The position numbers and the translations under genes are program-made. From Verrucomicrobia subdivision 3 bacterium UBA693 (GTDB lineage Bacteria > Verrucomicrobiota > Verrucomicrobiia > Limisphaerales > UBA8199), in contig DBMR01000056.1 of NCBI GenBank assembly GCA_002298785.1, positions 1-64,000 of the forward strand: DNA of 64,000 bases. The letters run 5' to 3'. Positions 52,551 to 60,749 of the stretch are shown one piece after another (positions within the stretch are counted from its first letter, which is position 1; each line of letters opens with the position of its first letter). The notes under the pieces were generated by a model. The model did not search any database. It was given only the letters and a program-made list of their open reading frames with translations, and was not told the origin of the DNA.

Positions 52551-54287
52551 TTAATTCCCAGTTTCCAGTGGGAACACTTTCACTTCCACACGCCGGTTCT
52601 TCTTGTTGTGGTCGGAGTTGCTGGGATCCGTGCAGCCAGGCAGCGGATTATCCCAGCCGTTGCCCACTACTTTGAATTTGTTGGGGTCGAATTTGTATTT
52701 GTCCATGATCGACCGCCGCACCGAGTCCGCGCGGTCGTAAGAGAGCTGGCGCACCAGGTCCGTCGGCACGATCCCTTTGCGGCTGGCGTCCGTGTTGCCT
52801 TCAATAATGATGTACGCGTTGCCAAACTTGCCTGCCAGCTTGCCAATTTCCTCCAGTGTCCCCGGTATGGTGTTGTCGTATTCCGCGTTCAAGGTGGATT
52901 TGTTGGGTTCAAACGCGATGATTACCGCCTTGGTCAACACTTGCCCGGCACCGGCTTCGGCGCTCAGTTTCATCATGGCGTCCGGTTTGAAGGTAGGCTG
53001 CGAAAGGTCCCGCACATCCTTATAGGCCTCGGACATCGCGCCCAGAACCGTGCCGGCTTTAACCTTGGACACCGGCACACTGGCGCCGATGGTGCCCAGC
53101 GATTTGTAAATCGTCGAGGCGCTGTTCCAGACCACATCGAAATTCGCCGGGTTAAACGGGTCGAGGAAGAACTTCGCATTTTCACGATAGTTCGTCAGGT
53201 GCGCGTCCCCCTCGGTCACCCCGCCATCCGCCCCGATCATTTTCAAGCAATCCTCTTCCGGCAACTTGTAGGCCATCGCCAGGGCGCGAGCCGCGTTTTT
53301 CGGATCTTTTCGCACCATGTCCATGCCTTCGAAAATCCCTTTGACCAGGCCCGAGACCACCTCAGGATGATCGCGATAGAAATCGTTGCGCACGGCCCAG
53401 ACGTCAGCAATAAGGTGATTCGCAGTGCTGGTTGTGACCACCAACCGCGTGCCTTTGAGCTTTTCCGTCACCACGTAAATATCCGGCGACCAACCCACAA
53501 ATGCATCGAAGGTGTTGTCCTGCACAAAAATCTTGGCTGCGGAAGGGGCGTCGGCCGCCCACCGAAAATCAATATCTCCAGGGTCGATGCCCGCATCCAC
53601 CAACAGCGACATGATCAAGTAATGGCTGGGCGAATTCTGCGCCAGGACCACCTTCTTGCGTTTGCCGCCTTGCATTCGAAAATCATTAATGCTGCGAATT
53701 TCGCCTCGCGCCACAATGCCATCCCCGCCGGAGGACCAATCGATTTGCTGAGCCACCACCGGCACGGTGCGGCTGTCCTTCACCAACTCCGGCGCGAATA
53801 GCGCGATCATGTCCAGGGTCCCCCAAAGCACATGGCTTTGGCCGCTGGCGAAGAGGTCGCGCGCTTTTACCGGGTCGTCCACGATACTAAGGTTCACGTA
53901 GAATCCGTACTTCTTGGCAAAGATGCTCTGGTCGCTCGGCTCGAGCCCGGCATTGGCCACGATGATGGGGGCCCAACCCGGCCAGATATTGATCGGAAAT
54001 TCCACGATCGGTTTGCCGTCCTTCTGCTTCTTGGAGTAATCACTGACCCCGCTGACCGCGGGAATGCCAGAACGATCCACCAGCGTCGCGACGTTGGTCC
54101 CGATCAAAAGCGGAATTTCATCCGGTACCGTTTTGGCGGCTTGCACCGCCTTTTTGATTTCATCAACGTTGACCGATTGCGTTTGTGGCTTGGATTGGGG
54201 GGCGATCTTGTCCCACCACCGAAACACACCAAATCCAACCACGCCCAGAATGATTACCGTCAACAGAATTTTCCCACGTGCAGGCAT
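52551..54287 (-). CDS. Membrane-anchored substrate-binding protein fused to an OmpA domain
   Basis: A 578-residue protein with three parts. An N-terminal membrane segment (ILLTVIILGVVGFGVFRWW) lacks a clear cleavage or lipobox site and probably anchors it. Residues about 95-400 form an NMT1/SsuA-type periplasmic binding domain (NIWPGWAPIIVANAG, VLWGTLDMIALFAPEL, VLAQNSPSHYLIMSLL, NDFYRDHPEVV). Residues about 450-578 form an OmpA-type peptidoglycan-binding domain (VIIAFEPNKSTLN, IIEGNTDASRKG, LSYDRADSVRR, NRRVEV). The OmpA part keeps the Asp and Arg typical for diaminopimelate binding. Binding proteins normally move freely or carry a lipid; tethering to the cell wall is unusual. The gene follows the PspA-like gene by 33 bases. 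Confidence 0.9.
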   Translation of the reverse strand: MPARGKILLTVIILGVVGFGVFRWWDKIAPQSKPQTQSVNVDEIKKAVQAAKTVPDEIPLLIGTNVATLVDRSGIPAVSGVSDYSKKQKDGKPIVEFPINIWPGWAPIIVANAGLEPSDQSIFAKKYGFYVNLSIVDDPVKARDLFASGQSHVLWGTLDMIALFAPELVKDSRTVPVVAQQIDWSSGGDGIVARGEIRSINDFRMQGGKRKKVVLAQNSPSHYLIMSLLVDAGIDPGDIDFRWAADAPSAAKIFVQDNTFDAFVGWSPDIYVVTEKLKGTRLVVTTSTANHLIADVWAVRNDFYRDHPEVVSGLVKGIFEGMDMVRKDPKNAARALAMAYKLPEEDCLKMIGADGGVTEGDAHLTNYRENAKFFLDPFNPANFDVVWNSASTIYKSLGTIGASVPVSKVKAGTVLGAMSEAYKDVRDLSQPTFKPDAMMKLSAEAGAGQVLTKAVIIAFEPNKSTLNAEYDNTIPGTLEEIGKLAGKFGNAYIIIEGNTDASRKGIVPTDLVRQLSYDRADSVRRSIMDKYKFDPNKFKVVGNGWDNPLPGCTDPSNSDHNKKNRRVEVKVFPLETGN

Positions 54288-54320
54288 AAGAGTTTATTGA
54301 GGTTAAAGGTTTCCGGTTGC

Positions 54321-55079
54321 TTACTTCTCGGGGATTTTTTGACGTTCGGCCGGTGCGGCTGCGGGGGTGGCGGTCACGGCCACTTCCGGCTGCACCATCC
54401 CCATCTTCTTTTTGTATTCCTGGAACAGGGCGGAGCCACGCGCTTTGCGCGCTTCCTGCTGCCGGGCGATGCCGGAGCCCATCTCTTTGGCCAGATCCAG
54501 CGTGGCACGCATCTGCCCTTCCCCGGAGGCGGCCGACTGCCGCAGTTGTTGCATCGACTGCCCCATCTCGCCACCCATCATGCCCTGTAGCTCGGTGATC
54601 GAGCTCTTCATCATGCCCGCCAACCCTTCCAGGGATCGGCCGATGGCCACTTTGGCCTTCACGGCTTCGAATTCGCGTTGGAACCGCTGGATCTCGCGGA
54701 GGCTCTCGGCAATGATGGCGGTATTCTGCTTGTAGAGTTCCTCCAGGCTGTTGGCCTGGGCCTGATTATCATTTAAATCCTGCTCCAGGGTCGCCAATTC
54801 TTCGGCATAATGCGCGCCGTTGGCTTCGTCATTCGCGCCGACGGCCACTTGCAGCAGGCTCTGCAATTCCTGCCGCTGGCGATCTTGCCGCTTGATCTGG
54901 TCTTTGAGCAGCGCAATCTGGCCCGCCAACTGGCCGTTGGCATAGTGCGCCTTGTCCGCTTTCGCTTTCGAGTCACGAATGCCACGCTCCACCACCGCCT
55001 GGTTGATCGCATCGGTTTCCGTCGCCTTCTCAGCCATCAGGCCGAGCCAGATGAATAATCGTTTGATCGCTCTAAACAT
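54321..55079 (-). CDS. PspA/IM30-like coiled-coil protein
   Basis: A 252-residue protein that is almost entirely helical and heptad-patterned up to about residue 225. The N-terminal helix MFRAIKRLFIWLGLMA could lie in the membrane surface like helix 0 of PspA. The following stretch (INQAVVERGIRDSKAKADKA, GQIALLKDQIKRQDRQRQE, EELATLEQDLNDNQAQANS) matches the PspA/IM30 hairpin layout. The tail is Met/Gly/Ala-rich and ends with an Ala/Pro linker. PspA proteins are ESCRT-III relatives that support membranes under stress. The gene starts 30 bases after the vWA gene stops. Confidence 0.8.
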   Translation of the reverse strand: MFRAIKRLFIWLGLMAEKATETDAINQAVVERGIRDSKAKADKAHYANGQLAGQIALLKDQIKRQDRQRQELQSLLQVAVGANDEANGAHYAEELATLEQDLNDNQAQANSLEELYKQNTAIIAESLREIQRFQREFEAVKAKVAIGRSLEGLAGMMKSSITELQGMMGGEMGQSMQQLRQSAASGEGQMRATLDLAKEMGSGIARQQEARKARGSALFQEYKKKMGMVQPEVAVTATPAAAPAERQKIPEK

Positions 55080-55109
55080 GGTGTTGCCTTTGTCTTTTGG
55101 TCGTTTGGG

Positions 55110-55829
55110 TTATTTGCGTTCTTCGTCTTCGAGCAGGATTTTGCGCTGCAAAATGAAATCCAATTGGGTGTTGAGCTGCTTCTCATTCGCCGCGCTCACC
55201 ACCGTCGCGCCTTGCCTTTTAACCCCGTCAAACACGCGCGCCGACACGTCGAACGCGATGAAATGCACCGAAAAGCTCTTCCCCGCTTCCTTCGCCCTTT
55301 GCGTCAAACCCGGCAGTACTGCGGAGGGTGTGGGACCAGCCGTGTTTTCTCCGTCGGTCAAAATCAATACGTGCTTTCGGGACAGCGGCGAGGACAGCAC
55401 CGCGCCCGCCGCCTGCGAGAGGGCATTCCCCAATGGTGTGTTGCCATTAGGTTCCCTGAAATTCTGCGCCCACTGCTCCAGCGCACTGGCATCGAAGGGT
55501 CCAAATTTCACCGCGGCTCTCGCCGCATTGCCGTTGAAGACGAACAATCCCGCCTCCACTTTGCGTGGTGTCCCCGCATTATTCGTCACGAAGGCGGTGA
55601 TTTGCCGCGTCAGCGCCTGCAACGCGCGGCTGGCGATTTGATATTTGGGTGTGGGCTGCCCCCCTTCACCAGCCACTGAGTCTTTCATGCTCCCCGAAGT
55701 ATCATAGACGATGGCAATCGCCACGCCGTCTTCCGGGGCTGATAATGCCACACTTCTTCCCGCGCCTAAACAGGCCAGGACCGCCAATAGCGTCAGCCAG
55801 AATGAAAATTGCTTCACCTTCCACTCCAT
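55110..55829 (-). CDS. Secreted von Willebrand factor A-domain protein
   Basis: A 239-residue protein with a signal peptide (KQFSFWLTLLAVLACLGAGRSVA). One vWA domain follows, with the metal-ion site motif DTSGSMKD, the Thr in GNTPLGNALSQAAGAV and the Asp in HVLILTDGENTAG, so MIDAS is intact. The ATG at 55829 places the signal peptide correctly; the frame opens at 55892. A short charged tail (LLEDEERK) ends it. It is the first gene of the co-directional cluster. vWA domains bind protein partners through the metal; a partner among the cluster products is likely but not shown. Confidence 0.85.
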   Translation of the reverse strand: MEWKVKQFSFWLTLLAVLACLGAGRSVALSAPEDGVAIAIVYDTSGSMKDSVAGEGGQPTPKYQIASRALQALTRQITAFVTNNAGTPRKVEAGLFVFNGNAARAAVKFGPFDASALEQWAQNFREPNGNTPLGNALSQAAGAVLSSPLSRKHVLILTDGENTAGPTPSAVLPGLTQRAKEAGKSFSVHFIAFDVSARVFDGVKRQGATVVSAANEKQLNTQLDFILQRKILLEDEERK

Positions 55830-56246
55830 CTGGTTACGAAATGCTCTTGTGCTTGCCTTCCCTATCGTCAGACATTGGTTCATAACTGTCAAAGCTTATT
55901 CCACCCTTTCGTATCATCGCATCTATAATAAGTCACCGCTTTTGTAACCTGCTCTGGATGTCCAAGGTAGCGGTCCGGGAAGCCTGGTCCGTCTGAGTTG
56001 ACCCGGCTCCCCCCGGAAACTATCGGCCACGATCGCGGCAGGTCGCACGCTCTTAAGAGGACGATGGCAGATTTGAAGCCAGGAAGTCCTGAAGACCAAA
56101 CTGTCCGTTGGCTTCGCGGATTACCAAAAGCAGGTTGTTCTTCCCGTGGTAAGGGAACTCCCGGTTCTTATCGCGCGAAGTACTAAGTCGAGAATATTGT
56201 GCCCAGTAAGGTATTCGGAGAACCACCCTTCTGGCGGCTATCACCG
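55830..56246. other. Intergenic, no gene recognised
   Basis: This 417-base space separates the vWA gene start from the end of ispG. It should hold the promoter of the seven-gene cluster. The stretch 55890-55945 is richer in A and T. Small open frames here have no family resemblance, and I see no hairpin with a T-tract. Confidence 0.5.
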
Positions 56247-58034
56247 TCAGTGGACTACGGCTTCAGTCCCGGATTCGGGATTAACCCATTTGCCGTGCTC
56301 TCGGATCAGGTCCACGAGTCGGTCCACCGCTTCCACTTCCGGGATGTTGAATTTGACGGCAGTCTTGCCGACGTAGAGATTTATTTTTCCTGGGGCTCCG
56401 CCAACGTATCCAAAATCCGCATCGGCCATTTCGCCCGGGCCGTTCACGATGCATCCCATGATGGCGATCTTCACGCCTTTAAGGTGGTCGGTGCGGGCTT
56501 TGATGCGAGCGGTGACGGTCTGCAGGTTGAACAAAGTGCGACCGCAGGAAGGACAGGCCACATAATCCGTCTTGAAGGAACGACAGCCGCAAGCCTGGAG
56601 GATGTTATACGCCAGGCGCAGCGACTGCCCGGCACCCGCTTCGCTCCGGACGAGAATGGCGTCGCCAATCCCATCGGCCAACAAAGCCCCGATAACCGCG
56701 CTGGCGCGCAGCAAGGCGATTTTGGGTTCCAGAGGAGCGCTTTCGAAACTCAGACAATCCTTAAGCAAAATTGGATTCTTCCGCCCCTGTGCAGTCAACC
56801 GGGCGGCCAGCATCCGGAATGCGGTGATCGCCGGCAGCGCCACCCCATCTTTGACGGTGACTAACTGTGCCTCATTGGCGATTTCAAAATCGGTTTGCGG
56901 ATCCACCGACAGGACCCCGGCGGTTTCAAATACCCCTTCCGGCTTGACGTCGGCTTTGGGTGAAATCTTGGGAGCGATTTTGTCCCAGGCCGCCTGGGTT
57001 ACGACCACGCGCACGGTCTGTTCTCCGCCGCACTTGACGCCACCAGCCAATTCAACTTCTCGCGAAGTCCGGCGGGTGAACGTGTATGGATCGAAGGACA
57101 CCGGCAGCGAAAAATCGACTGGGCCCGTGTGGGTGAGTGTGGGAATTTGCGCCAGCAGATCCCGGCAGACCTCGATTTCTCGCGGTGAATCTTCGGTCAG
57201 GGACACGCGAATGGTGTCACCAATGCCGTCGCAAAGCAGCGAGGCGATCCCAATGGCGCTCTTAATCCGGCCATCCTCCCCTTCTCCCGCTTCCGTAACC
57301 CCCAGGTGCAATGGATAATTCCAATCGGGGCCTTCCTGCTCGAGCCGCGCCACCAGCAACCGGTAACATTCGATCATCACCTTCGGGTTGCTCGACTTCA
57401 TCGAGAACTTGAAGTTGTGGAAATCGTGCTTGCGAGCGATGCGCGCAAATTCCAGGGCGCTCTCGACCATGCCCAGGGGCGAATCCCCAAACCGGTTCAT
57501 GATGCGATCGCTCAGCGAACCGTGATTCGTCCCGATGCGCAGCGCGCGCCCGAGTTCCTTGCAGAGCTTTACCAGGGGCGTGAACTTCTCCTCGATGCGG
57601 GCCAACTCCGCCGCATACTGGTCATCCGTGTATTCCTTGATGGCGAACTTCTTCGAGTCGGCGTAATTGCCGGGGTTGATGCGCACGGCTTCAACCCAGC
57701 GCGCCGCCTCCATGGCAGCCTCGGGCTTGAAATGAATATCCGCGACAATCGGGACATGGCACCCACGTGCACGCAAGATCTCAACGATGTTCTTCAGGTT
57801 CGCCGCATCCTTAACCGTCGGGGCCGTGATGCGCACGATTTGGCACCCCACCGCGACCAGGTCGAGCGTCTGTTTGACACTCTCGGCGGTGTCCATCGTG
57901 TCGCAGGTGATCATGGACTGCATCACGATCGGGTGATTCCCACCCATGATCACCCCACCCCGCTGGGGGTCCCCCACGACGACCTCCCGGGTCTGCCGCC
58001 GCCGATACGAATAAGGAGATTGGCAGTAGCGCAT
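56247..58034 (-). CDS. ispG: 4-hydroxy-3-methylbut-2-enyl diphosphate synthase, three-domain form
   Basis: This iron-sulfur enzyme makes HMBPP from MEcPP in the non-mevalonate isoprenoid pathway. The TIM-barrel start is typical (YRRRQTREVVVGDPQRGG, PIVMQSMITCDTMDT). The C-terminal 4Fe-4S ligands lie in VACPSCGRTLFNLQT and IMGCIVNGPGEMADADFG. The protein is 595 residues, with an extra domain between the barrel and the cluster domain. This is the long form known from plants, Chlamydia and Bacteroidetes, not the 370-residue form of E. coli. Its start is two bases after the rseP stop, so the two are translationally coupled. The remaining pathway genes are elsewhere. Confidence 0.96.
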   Translation of the reverse strand: MRYCQSPYSYRRRQTREVVVGDPQRGGVIMGGNHPIVMQSMITCDTMDTAESVKQTLDLVAVGCQIVRITAPTVKDAANLKNIVEILRARGCHVPIVADIHFKPEAAMEAARWVEAVRINPGNYADSKKFAIKEYTDDQYAAELARIEEKFTPLVKLCKELGRALRIGTNHGSLSDRIMNRFGDSPLGMVESALEFARIARKHDFHNFKFSMKSSNPKVMIECYRLLVARLEQEGPDWNYPLHLGVTEAGEGEDGRIKSAIGIASLLCDGIGDTIRVSLTEDSPREIEVCRDLLAQIPTLTHTGPVDFSLPVSFDPYTFTRRTSREVELAGGVKCGGEQTVRVVVTQAAWDKIAPKISPKADVKPEGVFETAGVLSVDPQTDFEIANEAQLVTVKDGVALPAITAFRMLAARLTAQGRKNPILLKDCLSFESAPLEPKIALLRASAVIGALLADGIGDAILVRSEAGAGQSLRLAYNILQACGCRSFKTDYVACPSCGRTLFNLQTVTARIKARTDHLKGVKIAIMGCIVNGPGEMADADFGYVGGAPGKINLYVGKTAVKFNIPEVEAVDRLVDLIREHGKWVNPESGTEAVVH

Positions 58035-58036
58035 GG

Positions 58037-59458
58037 TTAATTCCTCGCCGGCTCTTTCGGAGCGAACTTCACTGCGGCAGGCTTTTCCTTCGACCGTTTC
58101 CAGGGCAATTCCTGCACGTCATAGAAAGCGATGTAGATCATGAAGCCGATCAGCAGGACGGCGCAACCGGTCTGCAGGGCATTGAGGATTTTAGCGCTCA
58201 GCGGACGGCGGCGGATGCCTTCGATGATCGCCAGCAAGATGTGACCGCCATCTAATACCGGGATCGGCAGCATGTTCAGCACCGCGAGATTCACATTCAT
58301 CAGCACGCTGAACCACAGCGCCAATCGCCACCCATTCTCGCTCGCAAACAACCGGTAATAGACGTCCATGATCTTCACCGCCCCGCCCAGGTGTTGCGGC
58401 TTGATATCAGTGTCCCGCGCGAACAGCGCGCCGAAAGTCTCCGTCATGGCCGAGACGCTGGCCACGACTTGCTCGATCGCACCGGGATGCATGAGCTTGG
58501 TCTTGCCATTGGCATTCCACAAAACGCCAACGCGCGGCTTGTCATCAGGCGGACTGATCGGCTTTTCCGGCTTCAGCGTAACCGAGAAAGTGGCGTTGGA
58601 ACCGGGACGCTGCACCAGCATCGTCAATTCCGCCTGCGGATTTTCCTCCACGGTCTCGCTGACGGCTGCAAAATGGTGCAGCTTCCGCCCGTTTACCGCC
58701 AGGACTTCATCACCGGGTTTGAGCCCAGCCACATCCGCCGGACTATTGGGTACCACTTCCGCGATCAGCGAGGATTGGGCGGGTGAAATTCGAATCTGCC
58801 GCAGCCCTTTTCGCTGCCAGAATTTTGTCTGTTCTTTGGCCGGGGTCGCGGTCAAAACCAACTCCTTGCCATCGCGGTCAACTTTAATGGGAATGTTCTC
58901 GCCGGTGCTGCGAACGATGCGCCAGGTGACGCTGTCACCCATGCCGCCAAATTTGGTCACCTTGTGGTTATCGACCTCGATAATTCGATCCCCCACCTTC
59001 AATCCGGCCTTGTCCGCCGGACCATCTTTTTCCACGTAACCAATGATCGTCGTTGCTTCCGCCTCACCGACCGGACGACCGACCGCCATGACCACTAACG
59101 CAAAGGCCAGCGCGAGGAGAAAACTGAAAAGCGGCCCGGCGAACGCCACAATGATTTTGTCCAGGGCCGAAACCGGGGGCAGCATTTCCACCGGCGTCTC
59201 CGCTTTGCCCTCGATGGTTTCCATGGTCGCCATCTGCGGCAGCGAAACGTAACCACCGGCCGGGATGGTGCCCAGCACATACTCGACGTTATTTATGGTC
59301 TTTTTCCAGATGGGTTTGCCAAACCAAATCGCAAACCGATCCACTTTCAGCCCGCGCCAGCGCGCCGCCAGGAAATGCCCCAACTCATGCACGAAAATCA
59401 GCAGGTTAAAGAGCAGCAGCACCTCGAGGGCGATGAAAACAATTTTCAGAATCGACAT
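58037..59458 (-). CDS. rseP: Site-2 intramembrane protease, RseP-like
   Basis: A 473-residue zinc metalloprotease of family M50 in the inner membrane. The active-site HELGH is in the first membrane helix (LLIFVHELGHFLAARW); the third ligand and NxxPxPxLDG motif are in LNMLPIPVLDGGHIL near the C-terminus. Two PDZ-like domains lie between (about residues 120-280; GYVEKDGPADKAGLKVGD and AEVVPNSPADVAGLKPGD). In E. coli RseP cleaves the anti-sigma factor RseA; the target here is unknown, though the window does encode an ECF sigma/anti-sigma pair. It lies between lepB and ispG. Confidence 0.94.
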   Translation of the reverse strand: MSILKIVFIALEVLLLFNLLIFVHELGHFLAARWRGLKVDRFAIWFGKPIWKKTINNVEYVLGTIPAGGYVSLPQMATMETIEGKAETPVEMLPPVSALDKIIVAFAGPLFSFLLALAFALVVMAVGRPVGEAEATTIIGYVEKDGPADKAGLKVGDRIIEVDNHKVTKFGGMGDSVTWRIVRSTGENIPIKVDRDGKELVLTATPAKEQTKFWQRKGLRQIRISPAQSSLIAEVVPNSPADVAGLKPGDEVLAVNGRKLHHFAAVSETVEENPQAELTMLVQRPGSNATFSVTLKPEKPISPPDDKPRVGVLWNANGKTKLMHPGAIEQVVASVSAMTETFGALFARDTDIKPQHLGGAVKIMDVYYRLFASENGWRLALWFSVLMNVNLAVLNMLPIPVLDGGHILLAIIEGIRRRPLSAKILNALQTGCAVLLIGFMIYIAFYDVQELPWKRSKEKPAAVKFAPKEPARN

Positions 59459-59523
59459 AATAAGCGAACTGCCTCAAACCCGAGGCGGGGAAAAATATAG
59501 CAGGCTTTGTGCCAGTGGCAATC

Positions 59524-60720
59524 TCACCGGTTGTAGCCCCAGCCAAACCGCTCGCTGATCGGCCAATATACAAACCATGATTTGCCAATGACATTCGTCG
59601 AGGAGAAGGCGCCCCACCCGCGCGAGTCGAAGCTGTTCATGGTGTTATCACCCATGACCATCAGGTAGCCAGGCTCCACCTTGTAGATAGTGGTTGAATC
59701 CGGAAAGTTCGGCGCCAAGGGCCCCTGCCACGAGGGATGATAAGGCTCCGCCACCTTTTCATTCACATGCCCCGAGTAATGACTGTCGCGAGGAGGTTGC
59801 GCCGGGTCGAAGGAATAGACCTTTTCAAAGTGCGGCGTCGCCGCATCCAGTCGCTTGCCATTGATCACCAAGTGCCGGTCGTCTCCGATCCGTATCTCGT
59901 CCCCGCTCAACCCCACCAGTCGCTTAATGTAAAACTGATCCTGCGGCAACCTTTGGATGCCCCGGGTCTCAAACACCACAATCTCTCCCCTGCTCGGCGG
60001 ACGTAGATTATATGTGAGCCGGTCCACAAAGAGGTGATCGCCCGAATTCACCCGGAGCTTGATGACATCCTCCCCCTTTTTGTACGCGCGCCCGATTTCC
60101 AACTCCGCCCTGCGCCCCAGTGGATATGCGCCATAATCGGGAGGGAACCAAATCGTGTAAGCTCTCCCACTCAACCAGACCGTCTGTCGAATATTAAAAA
60201 TCAGGATTCGCGACGGCTCACTCACCTGCTGCAAAATGCCGTCCTCATCGGCGACCAACCGAACGTAGGAAATGCCGGCGAACCACTCGCGCACCCGCTC
60301 CAAACCGGTGGGAATCTTGAAGTTTTTGAATTCCTTCTCGTTCAGGAGGTTTTCGGAATTAACCCCATAAAGCGTCGGCTGCATGGAGCCCGTCGGGATT
60401 TTGAAAGGCTGCAAGAAGAAAGTGCGGATGCCCATGGCAACTGCCAGGGCTACGAGCAGCACTTCAAAATTCTCCCGCCAGGCGGCATTGGGATATGGTT
60501 TGATCCACTTGGTGGCGACCTTTTCCAATTCCTGCATCCGGCTCTGCAGCGTCGCTTTATCTCCTTTTTCGAGCGCCTGTTTCAGGCTACCCAGGGATTC
60601 CTCCACCGCCCCCACCGCCTGGGGCGTGAGAATGTCGCGCTGGTGACAGAGCAACTTCCACACATGCTTGTAAACCGCGGAGGCTTCGCGAACCGTGCTT
60701 GAGAGGAACCATTTCAGCAT
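59524..60720 (-). CDS. lepB: Signal peptidase I with a large insertion
   Basis: The leader peptidase removes signal peptides from exported proteins on the outer face of the inner membrane. The nucleophile Ser112 is in KIPTGSMQPTLYG. The catalytic Lys266 is in FYIKRLVGLSGDEI, and MVMGDNTMNSFDSRGWG follows. The two catalytic residues are about 154 residues apart instead of 55 as in E. coli. The extra length falls between boxes B and C and includes a segment from NSENLLNEKE to VIKLRVN with a predicted beta-rich part. An N-terminal cytoplasmic helix precedes the membrane segment. It lies between lepA (29 bases) and rseP (65 bases). Confidence 0.94.
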   Translation of the reverse strand: MLKWFLSSTVREASAVYKHVWKLLCHQRDILTPQAVGAVEESLGSLKQALEKGDKATLQSRMQELEKVATKWIKPYPNAAWRENFEVLLVALAVAMGIRTFFLQPFKIPTGSMQPTLYGVNSENLLNEKEFKNFKIPTGLERVREWFAGISYVRLVADEDGILQQVSEPSRILIFNIRQTVWLSGRAYTIWFPPDYGAYPLGRRAELEIGRAYKKGEDVIKLRVNSGDHLFVDRLTYNLRPPSRGEIVVFETRGIQRLPQDQFYIKRLVGLSGDEIRIGDDRHLVINGKRLDAATPHFEKVYSFDPAQPPRDSHYSGHVNEKVAEPYHPSWQGPLAPNFPDSTTIYKVEPGYLMVMGDNTMNSFDSRGWGAFSSTNVIGKSWFVYWPISERFGWGYNR

Positions 60721-60749
60721 AACCTGGTGGTGTTCGACCGCAGCGGGGC

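Noticed and set aside
52608..53801. A 397-codon plus-strand frame opposite the SBP-OmpA gene.
   Set aside because: The minus strand carries both binding-protein and OmpA motifs; the plus frame is His/Arg-rich shadow sequence of GC-rich DNA.
55998..56186. Small frame of 62 codons between the vWA gene and ispG.
   Set aside because: No homology pattern, no ribosome-binding site and atypical composition.
59524..60720. Signal peptidase I seemed to lack its catalytic Lys because box C reads FVDRLTYN.
   Set aside because: Counting from the E. coli enzyme puts the catalytic Lys in the later YIKR motif, which is present here (Lys266). The enzyme looks active.
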